Shown one piece after another: positions 1 through 6,687 of a stretch of 18,390 nucleotides of DNA. Source of the DNA: Candidatus Altarchaeum sp. GTDB lineage: Archaea > Altiarchaeota > Altiarchaeia > Altiarchaeales > Altiarchaeaceae. A program made the translations under genes and the position numbers. Numbering within the stretch: position 1 is the first letter of the stretch; each line of letters starts with the position of its first letter. The DNA is taken from positions 1 through 18,390 of the forward strand of contig JAGTWP010000025.1 in NCBI GenBank assembly GCA_018260755.1, written 5' to 3'. The notes below the pieces were generated by a model. The model searched no databases. It worked only from the letters and a program-made list of their open reading frames with translations, and had not been told where the DNA came from.

Positions 1-185
1 ACCCAAAAAATTACGAGTAAATTTTTTGATTTTTTGGTATTTTTTGAAATTTTACGCTCACTTCGTTCGTGTATTTTCAAACAAGTTTGAAAATCGTAGG
101 TATTAAAAAATATTTGAAATATTTTTTAAGATTGAAAATTTATTTATAAATTTTCAGTAAATTTTTGTACCCTCTGAATAGTTAC
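1..185. mobile_element. Miniature inverted-repeat element, copy 1 (left end outside window)
   Basis: The right terminal repeat CTGAATAGTTAC is at 174-185. The body is almost identical to 16963-17108 (two differences over about 145 bases), including the linker TTTTACGCTCACTTCG... and three perfect stem-loops: 74-93 (TTTTCAAAC/GTTTGAAAA), 103-129 (TTAAAAAATATT/AATATTTTTTAA) and 133-156 (TGAAAATTTAT/ATAAATTTTCA). The left terminus and its target duplication are cut off by the window edge. No ORF is present, so the element is non-autonomous. It lies about 70 bases upstream of the exporter operon start. Confidence 0.85.
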
Positions 186-190
186 TAAAT

Positions 191-202
191 TATTTATAAT
201 AC
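191..202 (+). promoter_or_regulatory. Candidate TATA box for the exporter operon
   Basis: TATTTATAAT, just right of the miniature element, is the best archaeal box A-like string ahead of the operon. It lies about 55 bases before the ATG at 254. This is inferred from base composition in very AT-rich DNA, so the call is weak. Confidence 0.3.
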
Positions 203-253
203 TTATTAAAAATCAAAATTAAAAATAAATAAAATAAAAGCAAAATCATTAAA

Positions 254-1789
254 ATGGAAAAGCAACACAACAAAAGGGAAAATAGCAAAATGAACCCAAC
301 AAAATTATTTTCAGGAATTAATATCTTTGAAATTTTTGTATTGGTGTTTTGTATTTTAATTGTAAACGCAAATGTGCAGGCAATAGATGTGCAAGCTCAA
401 AGTCAGGTAACTTCAGCAAGTCCGTCCCAAATTTCAATTGACTTCAAAAGCGTTCAAATTTCAAAAATTTATCCTGATTCAGGTGGAACAATAAGTTTCA
501 TCATTGCTAATATGGGGGGATTACCTGCTGAAGAAATTGAAATTTCAATTCCTTCATCCCAGAATTTTCATATCGGGGACACAATAAAAATCGGAACATT
601 AAATCCAGGAACCCAACAGAGCATTCAGACAACAATAAATGCAGGCAATATCACGCCGGGGACTTATGCAATCACAGTAATTATAAAATACAAAAAGCAA
701 AAACAGACGAGTACGGGAATTGATCGCGAAAGTGTGGATGAAAATTTTTACATCCCCATCAATGTTTATGCACCACCAACAACGGAATTGATAATCAAGA
801 ATAATGACTTATTCCTGAACAAAGAGCAAGAATTAAATTTAGAGCTCACTCCAAAGACAAATTTAAGGGATGCGAGCGTTGAGTTGATTTCCGATTGCTT
901 ACAGGTCGTTGGAAACTCAAAAATTGAGCTCGGAAATTTAAATGCAAACGAAGGCAAAAACCTGATGTTCAATGTAATTCCAGCAAAAAAGGAGTGCAAT
1001 GCAAAGCTGAATTTGATTTATAAAGCAGGTGGCTATGAAACGGAAACATTAAATTTTGGATTAAAAGTAAGTGATATTTTTGTTGATTTTTTGACTGAAA
1101 TTGAAAGAAAAGAAATTTCTCCGGGTGATAGTCTGAATTTAACCATTGCAGCAAAAAATTTGGGAAATACAAAATTAAGCAATGTCAAATTTTCTCTGAA
1201 TCTTCCCGAGCAATTTGTCGTTACAAATGAGATATTTTTTGAGGAAATTTTGCCAAATGAAGAAAAGACATTAAATTTTCAAATTTATGTCAAGAGCGAT
1301 GCTGAAACAAAGCCGTATAAAGGAAATTTGGAGGTTGTTTATGAAATTTCAGGAAACAAATATAATATAAGCAAAGATGTTGGAATTGTTGTTGAGGGAA
1401 AAATTTTGCTTGTTATCACAAATTATGAAATTAAAGTGGACAAGGTAAATATTGAAATTGCAAATATTGGAACGAGAACAGCTGACTCAATAATTCTAAA
1501 ACTCGGGAACAGTTATTGTTATATTGATAAGATTGACGGCACCAAGAAAAGAACTGCTGTTTTCCTGTTAAAAGATGTAGGAAATGCTGATAAACTGACC
1601 ATTGAATATACCGCTGACAATAACAAAAGGGTTACATTTAATAAAGAAATTTCGCTGAATACCGATGTTGATACAGGAAGCAAAGGAAATAATAATTTTT
1701 TAGGGATTTTGATTGGGGTAGTTGTCATTGCCGGAATAATTGGATTTTATATTTACAAGAGAAAGAAAAATAAAAAGGAACAAAAATAA
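254..1789 (+). CDS. COG1361-like surface protein with CARDB-type repeats, single C-terminal anchor
   Basis: This is a predicted extracytoplasmic protein of 511 residues. A hydrophobic signal segment lies at about residues 25-43 (IFEIFVLVFCILIV, followed by an Ala-rich cleavage-like region). It is followed by beta-rich repeats of the kind found in CARDB/COG1361 domains ('PGDSLNLTIAAKNLGNTKLSNVKF', 'GTISFIIANMGGLPAEEI'). A transmembrane helix near residues 478-500 ends in a Lys-rich cytoplasmic tail. In archaea, COG1361 proteins are often encoded next to MacB-like permeases and probably serve as the external domain of the exporter, in place of the bacterial membrane-fusion protein. The permease gene starts 2 bases after the stop, which supports an operon. 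An alternative start is the ATG at 290 (MNPTKLF), which gives a more compact signal peptide; neither start has a strong ribosome binding site. The substrate is unknown. Confidence 0.8.
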   Translation: MEKQHNKRENSKMNPTKLFSGINIFEIFVLVFCILIVNANVQAIDVQAQSQVTSASPSQISIDFKSVQISKIYPDSGGTISFIIANMGGLPAEEIEISIPSSQNFHIGDTIKIGTLNPGTQQSIQTTINAGNITPGTYAITVIIKYKKQKQTSTGIDRESVDENFYIPINVYAPPTTELIIKNNDLFLNKEQELNLELTPKTNLRDASVELISDCLQVVGNSKIELGNLNANEGKNLMFNVIPAKKECNAKLNLIYKAGGYETETLNFGLKVSDIFVDFLTEIERKEISPGDSLNLTIAAKNLGNTKLSNVKFSLNLPEQFVVTNEIFFEEILPNEEKTLNFQIYVKSDAETKPYKGNLEVVYEISGNKYNISKDVGIVVEGKILLVITNYEIKVDKVNIEIANIGTRTADSIILKLGNSYCYIDKIDGTKKRTAVFLLKDVGNADKLTIEYTADNNKRVTFNKEISLNTDVDTGSKGNNNFLGILIGVVVIAGIIGFYIYKRKKNKKEQK

Positions 1790-1791
1790 AG

Positions 1792-2895
1792 ATGATTGAC
1801 ATTGCCTTAAAAAATTTATTCAGGAACAAAACAAGAAATGCATTAACGATTTTAGGAATTGCTATTGGTGTTGCGTTGCTTTTATCGTTGGTAAGTATCA
1901 GCGACGGAATAAACAAAAGGATTTCAAACTTTGGAGAAGGAATGGTCGGAACAATAAGCGTATTTCCCGAAGGAAAATCAATGTTTATCTCTACAGGAGG
2001 ACAATTATCTAAGGACTTTGCTGACGAACTGGAAAATTTTGAGGGCGTTGATTATGTTACTCCATATTATGGGGTTCGTCTTCAGTATATGGGAAGTTAT
2101 GCTATGGGCGTTCCAGCGGATAAAGTAAGCGAGATGGTTGGCGAAGAAATTAAAATTAAAGAAGGAAGAATGATTGATGAAGGTGATAACGATGAAAGAG
2201 TTGCAGTAATTTGTTCAACCTATTTAAATTACAAAAATACAAATGTAGGGGATAGAATAAGCATTCTCGGCAAGGATTTTGAGGTTGTCGGAAAATTAGA
2301 AGAGGGAGAGGGAAACAACATAGCAGGAAATGTTATGGTTCCAATAGATGCATTGCAGGAGATAGACAAAACAGATCAACTGACGGGAATAATAGTCAGG
2401 GTTAGCGATGTAAAAAGAACAGAAGAAATTGCAGAGGATATAAAATCAACACTTGGAGTTGAGGCAGAAACATCTAAGGATTTGGTGAGAAAATTTAGCG
2501 ATATGACCTCTGAAATTAGTCTTATGACTTATGCTATAGGAGTAATCTCTGCGTTAATCGGAGGAATAGGAATTGCCAACACAATGCTTATGAGCGTTTC
2601 GGAAAGAAGGAGAGAAATCGGGATAATGAAGGCAATAGGAGCAACAAGAAATATGATATTAAAGCAATTTTTACAGGAAGCAGTTATACTCGGATTAATC
2701 GGCGGAATAGCAGGAATAACATTAGCATTTTTAGGAATTTATATGATATCTTTAATGATGACTTTTGCTGCAATGACCTTAAATTTAATATTCGTGGGAC
2801 TTTTGTTTTCGGTAGGATTAAGCACGCTCTTTTCAATTTATCCTGCTTACACGGCGGCAAAAGTTGATCCGATTATTGCTTTAAAATATGAATAA
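1792..2895 (+). CDS. MacB/FtsX-family ABC transporter permease
   Basis: This is a 367-residue membrane subunit with the standard MacB layout. One N-terminal helix (about residues 15-38, after 'ALKNLFRNKTRNALTILGIAIG') is followed by a large extracytoplasmic MacB_PCD-type domain (about 40-235). Three C-terminal helices then form the FtsX domain. The typical motif 'SVSERRREIGIMKAIGATRNMIL' follows the second helix, and the protein ends in 'YPAYTAAKVDPIIALKYE', the usual end of this family. MacB-type permeases do not transport through a channel; they couple ATP hydrolysis in the cytoplasm to movement of an external domain. The gene overlaps the ATPase gene by 8 bases, so translational coupling is likely. 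Bacterial relatives export peptides, lipoproteins or macrolides; the substrate here cannot be read from the sequence. Confidence 0.92.
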   Translation: MIDIALKNLFRNKTRNALTILGIAIGVALLLSLVSISDGINKRISNFGEGMVGTISVFPEGKSMFISTGGQLSKDFADELENFEGVDYVTPYYGVRLQYMGSYAMGVPADKVSEMVGEEIKIKEGRMIDEGDNDERVAVICSTYLNYKNTNVGDRISILGKDFEVVGKLEEGEGNNIAGNVMVPIDALQEIDKTDQLTGIIVRVSDVKRTEEIAEDIKSTLGVEAETSKDLVRKFSDMTSEISLMTYAIGVISALIGGIGIANTMLMSVSERRREIGIMKAIGATRNMILKQFLQEAVILGLIGGIAGITLAFLGIYMISLMMTFAAMTLNLIFVGLLFSVGLSTLFSIYPAYTAAKVDPIIALKYE

Positions 2896-3571
2896 AATGC
2901 CTGCTATAATAACAAAAAATTTACAAAAGATATTTAACAAAGGAAAGAATAATGAATTTTTAGCAATAAAGGGAATAAATTTGAGCATAGATGAAGGCGA
3001 GTTTATTGCTATCACCGGATCGAGTGGATGCGGGAAATCAACCTTGCTTAATTTAATTTCCACTATTGATTCTCCAACAGAAGGAAAAATTTATATCTAT
3101 GACAAAGAAATTTCAAATATGAGTGATGATGAGAAAGCCATCTTAAGGAGAAAAATTTTCGGATTTGTTTTTCAGCAATTCAATCTGATAAATTCTCTGA
3201 CTGTTCTGGAAAATATTACTATGCCAATGCGACTTGAAGATTTAAATAAAAAGAAGGCAGAAGAAAGGGCACGACTTTTAATTAAGCAGGTTGGATTAGA
3301 CGGAAAGGAAAACAATAAAATTAGTGAGATTTCAGGAGGGCAGATGCAGAGAGTAGCAATAGCAAGAGCACTGGCAAATAATCCGAAAATCATACTTGCA
3401 GATGAACCGACGGGAAATCTGGACTCAAAGAGCGGAATGCAGATTATGGAAATTTTAAAGGATTTGAATAAGAGCGGAATAACTTTAATTATAGTTACCC
3501 ATGATTTAAATATTGCCAATACCGCAGAAAGAATAATAAAAATTAAGGACGGAGAGATTGTTGAAAGTTAA
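2888..3571 (+). CDS. MacB/LolD-type ABC transporter ATP-binding protein
   Basis: This is a 227-residue nucleotide-binding subunit. All motifs are intact: Walker A GSSGCGKST (about 44-52), Q-loop FVFQQFNL (Q96), signature ISGGQMQ (about 148-154), Walker B IILADEPTG (about 168) and the switch histidine in VTHD (H205). The length and the 'TGNLDSKSG' D-loop region are typical of the LolD/MacB/FtsE group. The start ATG at 2888 overlaps the end of the permease gene; a second in-frame ATG at 2897 is possible. The protein would dimerise under the upstream permease and power the exporter. It is the last gene of the operon; the DNA downstream decays into repeats and mobile remnants. Confidence 0.94.
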   Translation: MNKMPAIITKNLQKIFNKGKNNEFLAIKGINLSIDEGEFIAITGSSGCGKSTLLNLISTIDSPTEGKIYIYDKEISNMSDDEKAILRRKIFGFVFQQFNLINSLTVLENITMPMRLEDLNKKKAEERARLLIKQVGLDGKENNKISEISGGQMQRVAIARALANNPKIILADEPTGNLDSKSGMQIMEILKDLNKSGITLIIVTHDLNIANTAERIIKIKDGEIVES

Positions 3572-3643
3572 ATGGAAAATTATTATGTTGGTAAAATTTA
3601 ACATATTAAACAAAAATTCATATTTAAAAAAATTTAATATATA

Positions 3644-3694
3644 ATAAATTTAATTGTTTAAGAAATTTAATTATTAAAGAAATTTAATTATTAA
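3644..3694. repeat. 17-bp tandem repeat, three units
   Basis: Units lie at 3644-3660, 3661-3677 and 3678-3694. The last two are identical (AGAAATTTAATTATTAA) and the first differs at two positions. The array lies in the gap after the exporter operon, directly before the left end of the second miniature element. No function is evident. Confidence 0.75.
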
Positions 3695-3702
3695 AAAATT
3701 TT

Positions 3703-3881
3703 GTAACTATTCAGCCACCCCAAAAATCACAGGTAATTTAAAAATTTTTAGATTTTTAAAGATTGAAAATCTTGTGGATTTTCAGTAATTTTTTGAAATT
3801 TTACGCTCACTTCGTTCGTGTATTTTCAAACAAGTTTGAAAATCGCAGGTATTAAAAAATATTTGAAATATTTTTTAAGAT
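3703..3881. mobile_element. Miniature inverted-repeat element, copy 2 (right end lost)
   Basis: The left terminal repeat GTAACTATTCAG is at 3703-3714, followed by the family's subterminal CCACCC. The body carries two stem-loops not present in the other copies, 3737-3760 (TTTAAAAAT/ATTTTTAAA) and 3764-3784 (TGAAAATC/GATTTTCA). It then has the conserved linker (3799-3826) and the two hairpins also seen in copies 1 and 4. The sequence matches the other copies as far as TTTTTTAAGATT and then switches abruptly to an unrelated repeat (AGACATGTTGC) at 3883. The right terminus is absent, so the copy was truncated by a second insertion or deletion. Confidence 0.85.
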
Positions 3882-3882
3882 T

Positions 3883-3961
3883 AGACATGTTGCAAAATAA
3901 CTTTTCCACCTTTGAATTTTATTGGTTTTCACCTTTAAAATTTTTAATTTACAACAACTCT
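3883..3961. mobile_element. Remnant with AGACATGTTGC/ACAACAACTCT ends
   Basis: The left end AGACATGTTGCAAAATAA and the right end ACAACAACTCT resemble the ends of the next element (4010-4239). Both ends are flanked by ATT, which could be a short target duplication. The 79-bp interior has no ORF. It is probably a highly deleted insertion-sequence derivative; its family is unidentified. Confidence 0.45.
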
Positions 3962-4009
3962 ATTATATAAAATTCCTTTCTGACAAAGTCCTTCCAGCTT
4001 TTAATTATT

Positions 4010-4239
4010 AGACATGTTGCGAAATAATTTTCAATCTATTGTTATTTTAAATTTATTACCACCATTTAAAACTTTGTTTTAAATCTCTAAGCAAAGCGAG
4101 GTGATAAAAAAATAAATTTTCAGATGGTTTATCTATTGTTGTTGTAAAAACCTCTCAGGTTTTTAGAATACTCAAAAATGTTTCAAACATTTTTGATATG
4201 ATATAAAATAGCATATATAAACTATTTCGCAACAACTCT
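4010..4239. mobile_element. Small non-coding element with TGTTGCGAAATA inverted ends
   Basis: A perfect 12-bp inverted repeat (TGTTGCGAAATA at 4015-4026, its complement at 4223-4234) extends imperfectly outward as AGACA and AGAGT on the respective arms. ATT flanks both ends (4007-4009 and 4240-4242). The interior has two clean stem-loops: 4146-4164 (AAAAACCT/AGGTTTTT) and 4172-4196 (TCAAAAATGTTT/AAACATTTTTGA, 1-base loop). There is no transposase, so this is a miniature element or deletion derivative. Its right end interrupts the pseudogene that follows. Confidence 0.65.
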
Positions 4240-4477
4240 ATTGTTAGTTCTTCATTGGAAAATTTTTTGGAGTTTTCTTCAACATAACTATCAATAATTT
4301 CAGGATGGTCAAAAATATAATCTCTAACTTCTACTAAATATTTTCTCTCCACTTTTCTTATATCTATATCCTCTGTTTTGTTGATGTCCTTTGAAATTTG
4401 CCTTTTTTATTTGCATATACAAGCAACGGCTTGTAGAGTTTATAAAACAACTCAATATCTTTTTTCTCAAGTTGCAT
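4240..4477 (-). pseudogene. Frameshifted and truncated gene, possibly of a SEC-C-motif protein family
   Basis: On the minus strand an ATG at 4477 begins MQLEKKDIELFYKLYKPLL... and meets a stop after about 33 codons. A shift of one base at the A6 run (T6 on the plus strand, 4403-4408) opens a second frame, which continues through 'DINKTEDIDIRKVERKYLV' and 'VRDYIFDHPEIIDSYVEEN'. Joined, the two parts resemble the N-terminal half of small SEC-C/YecA-associated proteins as I remember them ('FYKLW.PLL.YVN', 'VR..LW.NPEIID.F..EN'). The reading frame then runs into the inverted repeat of the 4010-4239 element, so the C-terminal half is gone. Family assignment is from memory and tentative; the frameshift and truncation are visible in the sequence. 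Confidence 0.5.
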
Positions 4478-4557
4478 TTTGGTTTTTTTAAAATTTTGTT
4501 TTAATTTAAATTTATCTTTAAATTTATACAAAATTTATTAGTTTAAATTTATTAAAT

Positions 4558-4977
4558 TTATTCGCCCATAATCTGCACAACAATTTTCCTTTCTCTTGGT
4601 CGTGTATCCAACTCCACAAAAATAATCTGTTGCCATGTGCCGAGAATTAAATTTTTAGCTTTGAACGGAACATTTAAATCCGGCTTTAATAAACTTGATT
4701 TAACATGGCTTCTTCCATTGTCATCATTCCTTCTTTTGCCGTGTTCATAAGCAATATCTTTCGGAGCAATTCTTGTTAAGGCACTTATAAAATCATTTAA
4801 CAATCCGTTTTCATATTCAATTGTTGTAATTGCACCTGTTGCACCAACGGCAAAGACCAGAATTATTCCGTTCTCTAAATTTGTTTCATTCAGGGCATTT
4901 CGGACATCTTCAGTGATGTTTTTAATGTCATTCTCTCCTTTTGTGCGAAATTCCAGAAATTTTGTAATTATGACCAT
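4558..4977 (-). CDS. YjbQ/UPF0047 family protein
   Basis: This 139-residue protein belongs to the UPF0047/YjbQ (TIGR00149) family. Diagnostic stretches are 'VGATGAITTIEYENGL', a histidine near residue 79 ('YEHGKRRNDDNGRSH', H79 and H91), 'SLLKPDLNVPF', 'LGTWQQIIFVELD' and the end 'RKIVVQIMGE'. Members form small trimeric metal-binding proteins. A weak thiamine-phosphate-synthase-like activity has been reported for some, but the physiological role is unsettled. I prefer the ATG at 4977, which has GAAAGAGAT in front as a plausible ribosome binding site. A TTG at 4992 would overlap the stop of the upstream reductase gene and add five residues. The close spacing indicates co-transcription with the geranylgeranyl reductase gene. 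Confidence 0.9.
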   Translation of the reverse strand: MVIITKFLEFRTKGENDIKNITEDVRNALNETNLENGIILVFAVGATGAITTIEYENGLLNDFISALTRIAPKDIAYEHGKRRNDDNGRSHVKSSLLKPDLNVPFKAKNLILGTWQQIIFVELDTRPRERKIVVQIMGE

Positions 4978-4988
4978 TTTTATCTCTT

Positions 4989-6563
4989 TCAAATATGCTT
5001 TCTTAAATCCTCATAAATCCTTTCAACATTTTTCTTCCATTCAAAAAATTTCTCAGGAGACGGATAATTCTTATACAGTTCTTTTATTTCCTTCATCTTT
5101 TTTACCGTATAAGCGAGTTTTTTCGCAATGCTTAAAGCAGATAAGCCTTTTGATAGTCGCATTATTTTTTCCACTATGCTTAAATTTATTTCCTCCCCCT
5201 CTGAAATTTTAATTAAGTCATCTTCTTTTATCATGCCCGAACTCATTCCGGAATTTACTTCTTCATCGCTTAAATTTTGTAAAAAGATCCTGAATAAATC
5301 CAGCGAGGCAATAGTTCCGCCGTAATTTTGCATATAATAAGAATTATACTCCCATAAATCATTAAGCGAAATTTTGCCAATGCCATCCCTACCGTTTCTT
5401 TCATAAATTTTTTTTATTGCCATTCCTGCAAAATATCCTGCTCTCATCGCCTGCCCGATTCCGCCGCCGTGAATAGGATTTACCTGACATGCAGCATCAC
5501 CGACAAGCATAATTCCAATTCCGTTTTGCATTGCAACAAGCGAATCAACAGGTCTTCTTGTTGGACTAATGCCTCCGCCGGCATTAATAATTTCACTGTT
5601 TAAAAATTTTTCCCCCATAAATTTTGCGTATTGAGCATATTGTTTTTTTGGTGCCGAAGGATACAAAACACCCAATCCAACATTTAAATGCTCACCTTCC
5701 GGAAATTCCCAAACATAGCCGCCCGGTGAAAATTTATTGCTTAAATAAATATGGCAATGATGTGGATCTTCAAAATTATATTTTTTAATTTCCCGGTAAC
5801 ATATTGCCATGTCATTTTGAGCAATGTCTTTTTCCATGAGTAATAGAGCATTGTTATTATTATTGTTGTTATTATTATTATTGTTGTTATTATTATTGTT
5901 GTTATTATTATTGTTATTATTATTATTGTTGTTATTATTATTGTTGTTATTATTATTGTTATTATTATTATTGTTGTTATTATTGTTGTTATTATTATTA
6001 TTGTTATTATTATTATTGTTGTTATTATTATTGTTAATATTGTTATTATTGTTATTATTGTTGTTATTATTATTAGTCCTTTTCCTGACAACTGCATTAA
6101 ATCCCGATGCATCAATCACTATTTTGCATTCAATCTTTTCATTTTTCACTCCATCCTCTTTTCTCTCAACGATGATGCCTTTTTCATAAAAGTCCGTAAA
6201 TTTTGTATTGCTCATTAAATGAACATTTTTTATTTGTCTTAATAAATGCTGCCCGAATTTATGCCTGTCAAGCATATATCCACCCTCCTTTGTTTCAACA
6301 TTAAAGACCGTCTTTCTGTCCGGAGAAAATACCTTTATTCCATCAATTCTGTCCTTTACTTCTTCATCGGGATATTCCAAATTTATCTTTTCATATAAAA
6401 AGTCAAAAAATTCTTTTCCGACAGCATCGCCGCAGACCTTTTCGCCTATTTTTTCTCTTGGTTTTGTGTCTATCAAACATACAGATAAATTTGAATCATC
6501 TAAGGTTTTTGCTGCAATTGCACCCCCTGGACCTGCCCCTACAATCACTACATCATAATACAT
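4989..6563 (-). CDS. Geranylgeranyl reductase family flavoprotein with a poly-asparagine insert
   Basis: This is a FAD-dependent reductase of 524 residues. It has an N-terminal Rossmann motif GAGPGG (about 9-14), the family signature around 'GEKVCGDAVG' (C44), 'DASGF' before the insert, 'PGGYVWEFPEGEHLNVGLG', and the second FAD motif 'VGDAACQVNPIHGGGIGQAMRAG' (about 355). Family members saturate geranylgeranyl chains of archaeal ether lipids or other polyprenyl groups. The start is the ATG at 6561-6563 (MYYDVVIVGAGPGG); the frame stays open upstream, but that extension is low-complexity and not family-like. Residues 164-238 are 74 Asn plus one Ile, placed in the loop after the FAD-binding strand. 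Without the insert the protein would be about 449 residues, nearer family size. The frame is intact on both sides, so the gene appears functional. Confidence 0.9.
   Translation of the reverse strand: MYYDVVIVGAGPGGAIAAKTLDDSNLSVCLIDTKPREKIGEKVCGDAVGKEFFDFLYEKINLEYPDEEVKDRIDGIKVFSPDRKTVFNVETKEGGYMLDRHKFGQHLLRQIKNVHLMSNTKFTDFYEKGIIVERKEDGVKNEKIECKIVIDASGFNAVVRKRTNNNNNNNNNNNNINNNNNNNNNNNNNNNNNNNNNNNNNNNNNNNNNNNNNNNNNNNNNNNNNNNNNNNNNNNNNNALLLMEKDIAQNDMAICYREIKKYNFEDPHHCHIYLSNKFSPGGYVWEFPEGEHLNVGLGVLYPSAPKKQYAQYAKFMGEKFLNSEIINAGGGISPTRRPVDSLVAMQNGIGIMLVGDAACQVNPIHGGGIGQAMRAGYFAGMAIKKIYERNGRDGIGKISLNDLWEYNSYYMQNYGGTIASLDLFRIFLQNLSDEEVNSGMSSGMIKEDDLIKISEGEEINLSIVEKIMRLSKGLSALSIAKKLAYTVKKMKEIKELYKNYPSPEKFFEWKKNVERIYEDLRKHI
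5850..6074 (-). repeat. In-frame AAT/AAC microsatellite encoding 74 Asn and 1 Ile
   Basis: The array is 225 bases of strictly 3-base-period sequence, read as AAT and AAC on the coding strand, with one ATT (Ile). The two codons alternate in blocks (two AAC, three or four AAT), which gives a second-order period of 15-18 bases and points to growth by duplication of short blocks, not by single-codon slippage alone. It ends cleanly at a Thr codon on one side and an Ala codon on the other. It lies inside the geranylgeranyl reductase gene. Confidence 0.95.
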
Positions 6564-6570
6564 TTTATAA

Positions 6571-6607
6571 ATTAAAAAGTAATAAAAAGTAATTAAAAAG
6601 TAATTAA
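6571..6607. repeat. Short AT-rich tandem repeat (TTAAAAAGTAA units)
   Basis: About three 10-12-bp units (TTAAAAAGTAA, TAAAAAGTAA, TTAAAAAGTAA) lie directly upstream of the geranylgeranyl reductase ATG, so they fall in its leader or promoter region. Confidence 0.6.
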
Positions 6608-6612
6608 GAATT

Positions 6613-6624
6613 AAATTTATATAC
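6613..6624. promoter_or_regulatory. Candidate shared TATA box between divergent genes
   Basis: AATTTATATA reads as a good archaeal box A for the plus-strand GlmU-like gene (ATG 6688). Its complement TATATAAATT serves equally well for the minus-strand reductase gene (ATG 6563). It is the strongest such string in the 124-base divergent gap. The role is inferred from position only. Confidence 0.4.
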
Positions 6625-6687
6625 AAAAAACTATAAAATTTTAAAATCGTAATATCTTTCGGACATAAAATTAAAAAAAACATCAAA

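Noticed and set aside
52-72. The GCTCACTTCGTTCGTG string as a strong hairpin or protein site
   Set aside because: Similar strings elsewhere form a good palindrome, but here only three base pairs (CAC/GTG) close; I treat it as a conserved linker.
3572-3601. Nine-codon ORF directly after the ABC ATPase gene
   Set aside because: Too short and without support.
5824-6189. Open frame on the plus strand encoding a long poly-leucine stretch, and a second minus-strand frame encoding poly-Ile/Thr
   Set aside because: Both are shadows of the AAT/AAC repeat inside the geranylgeranyl reductase gene; no start context or homology supports them.
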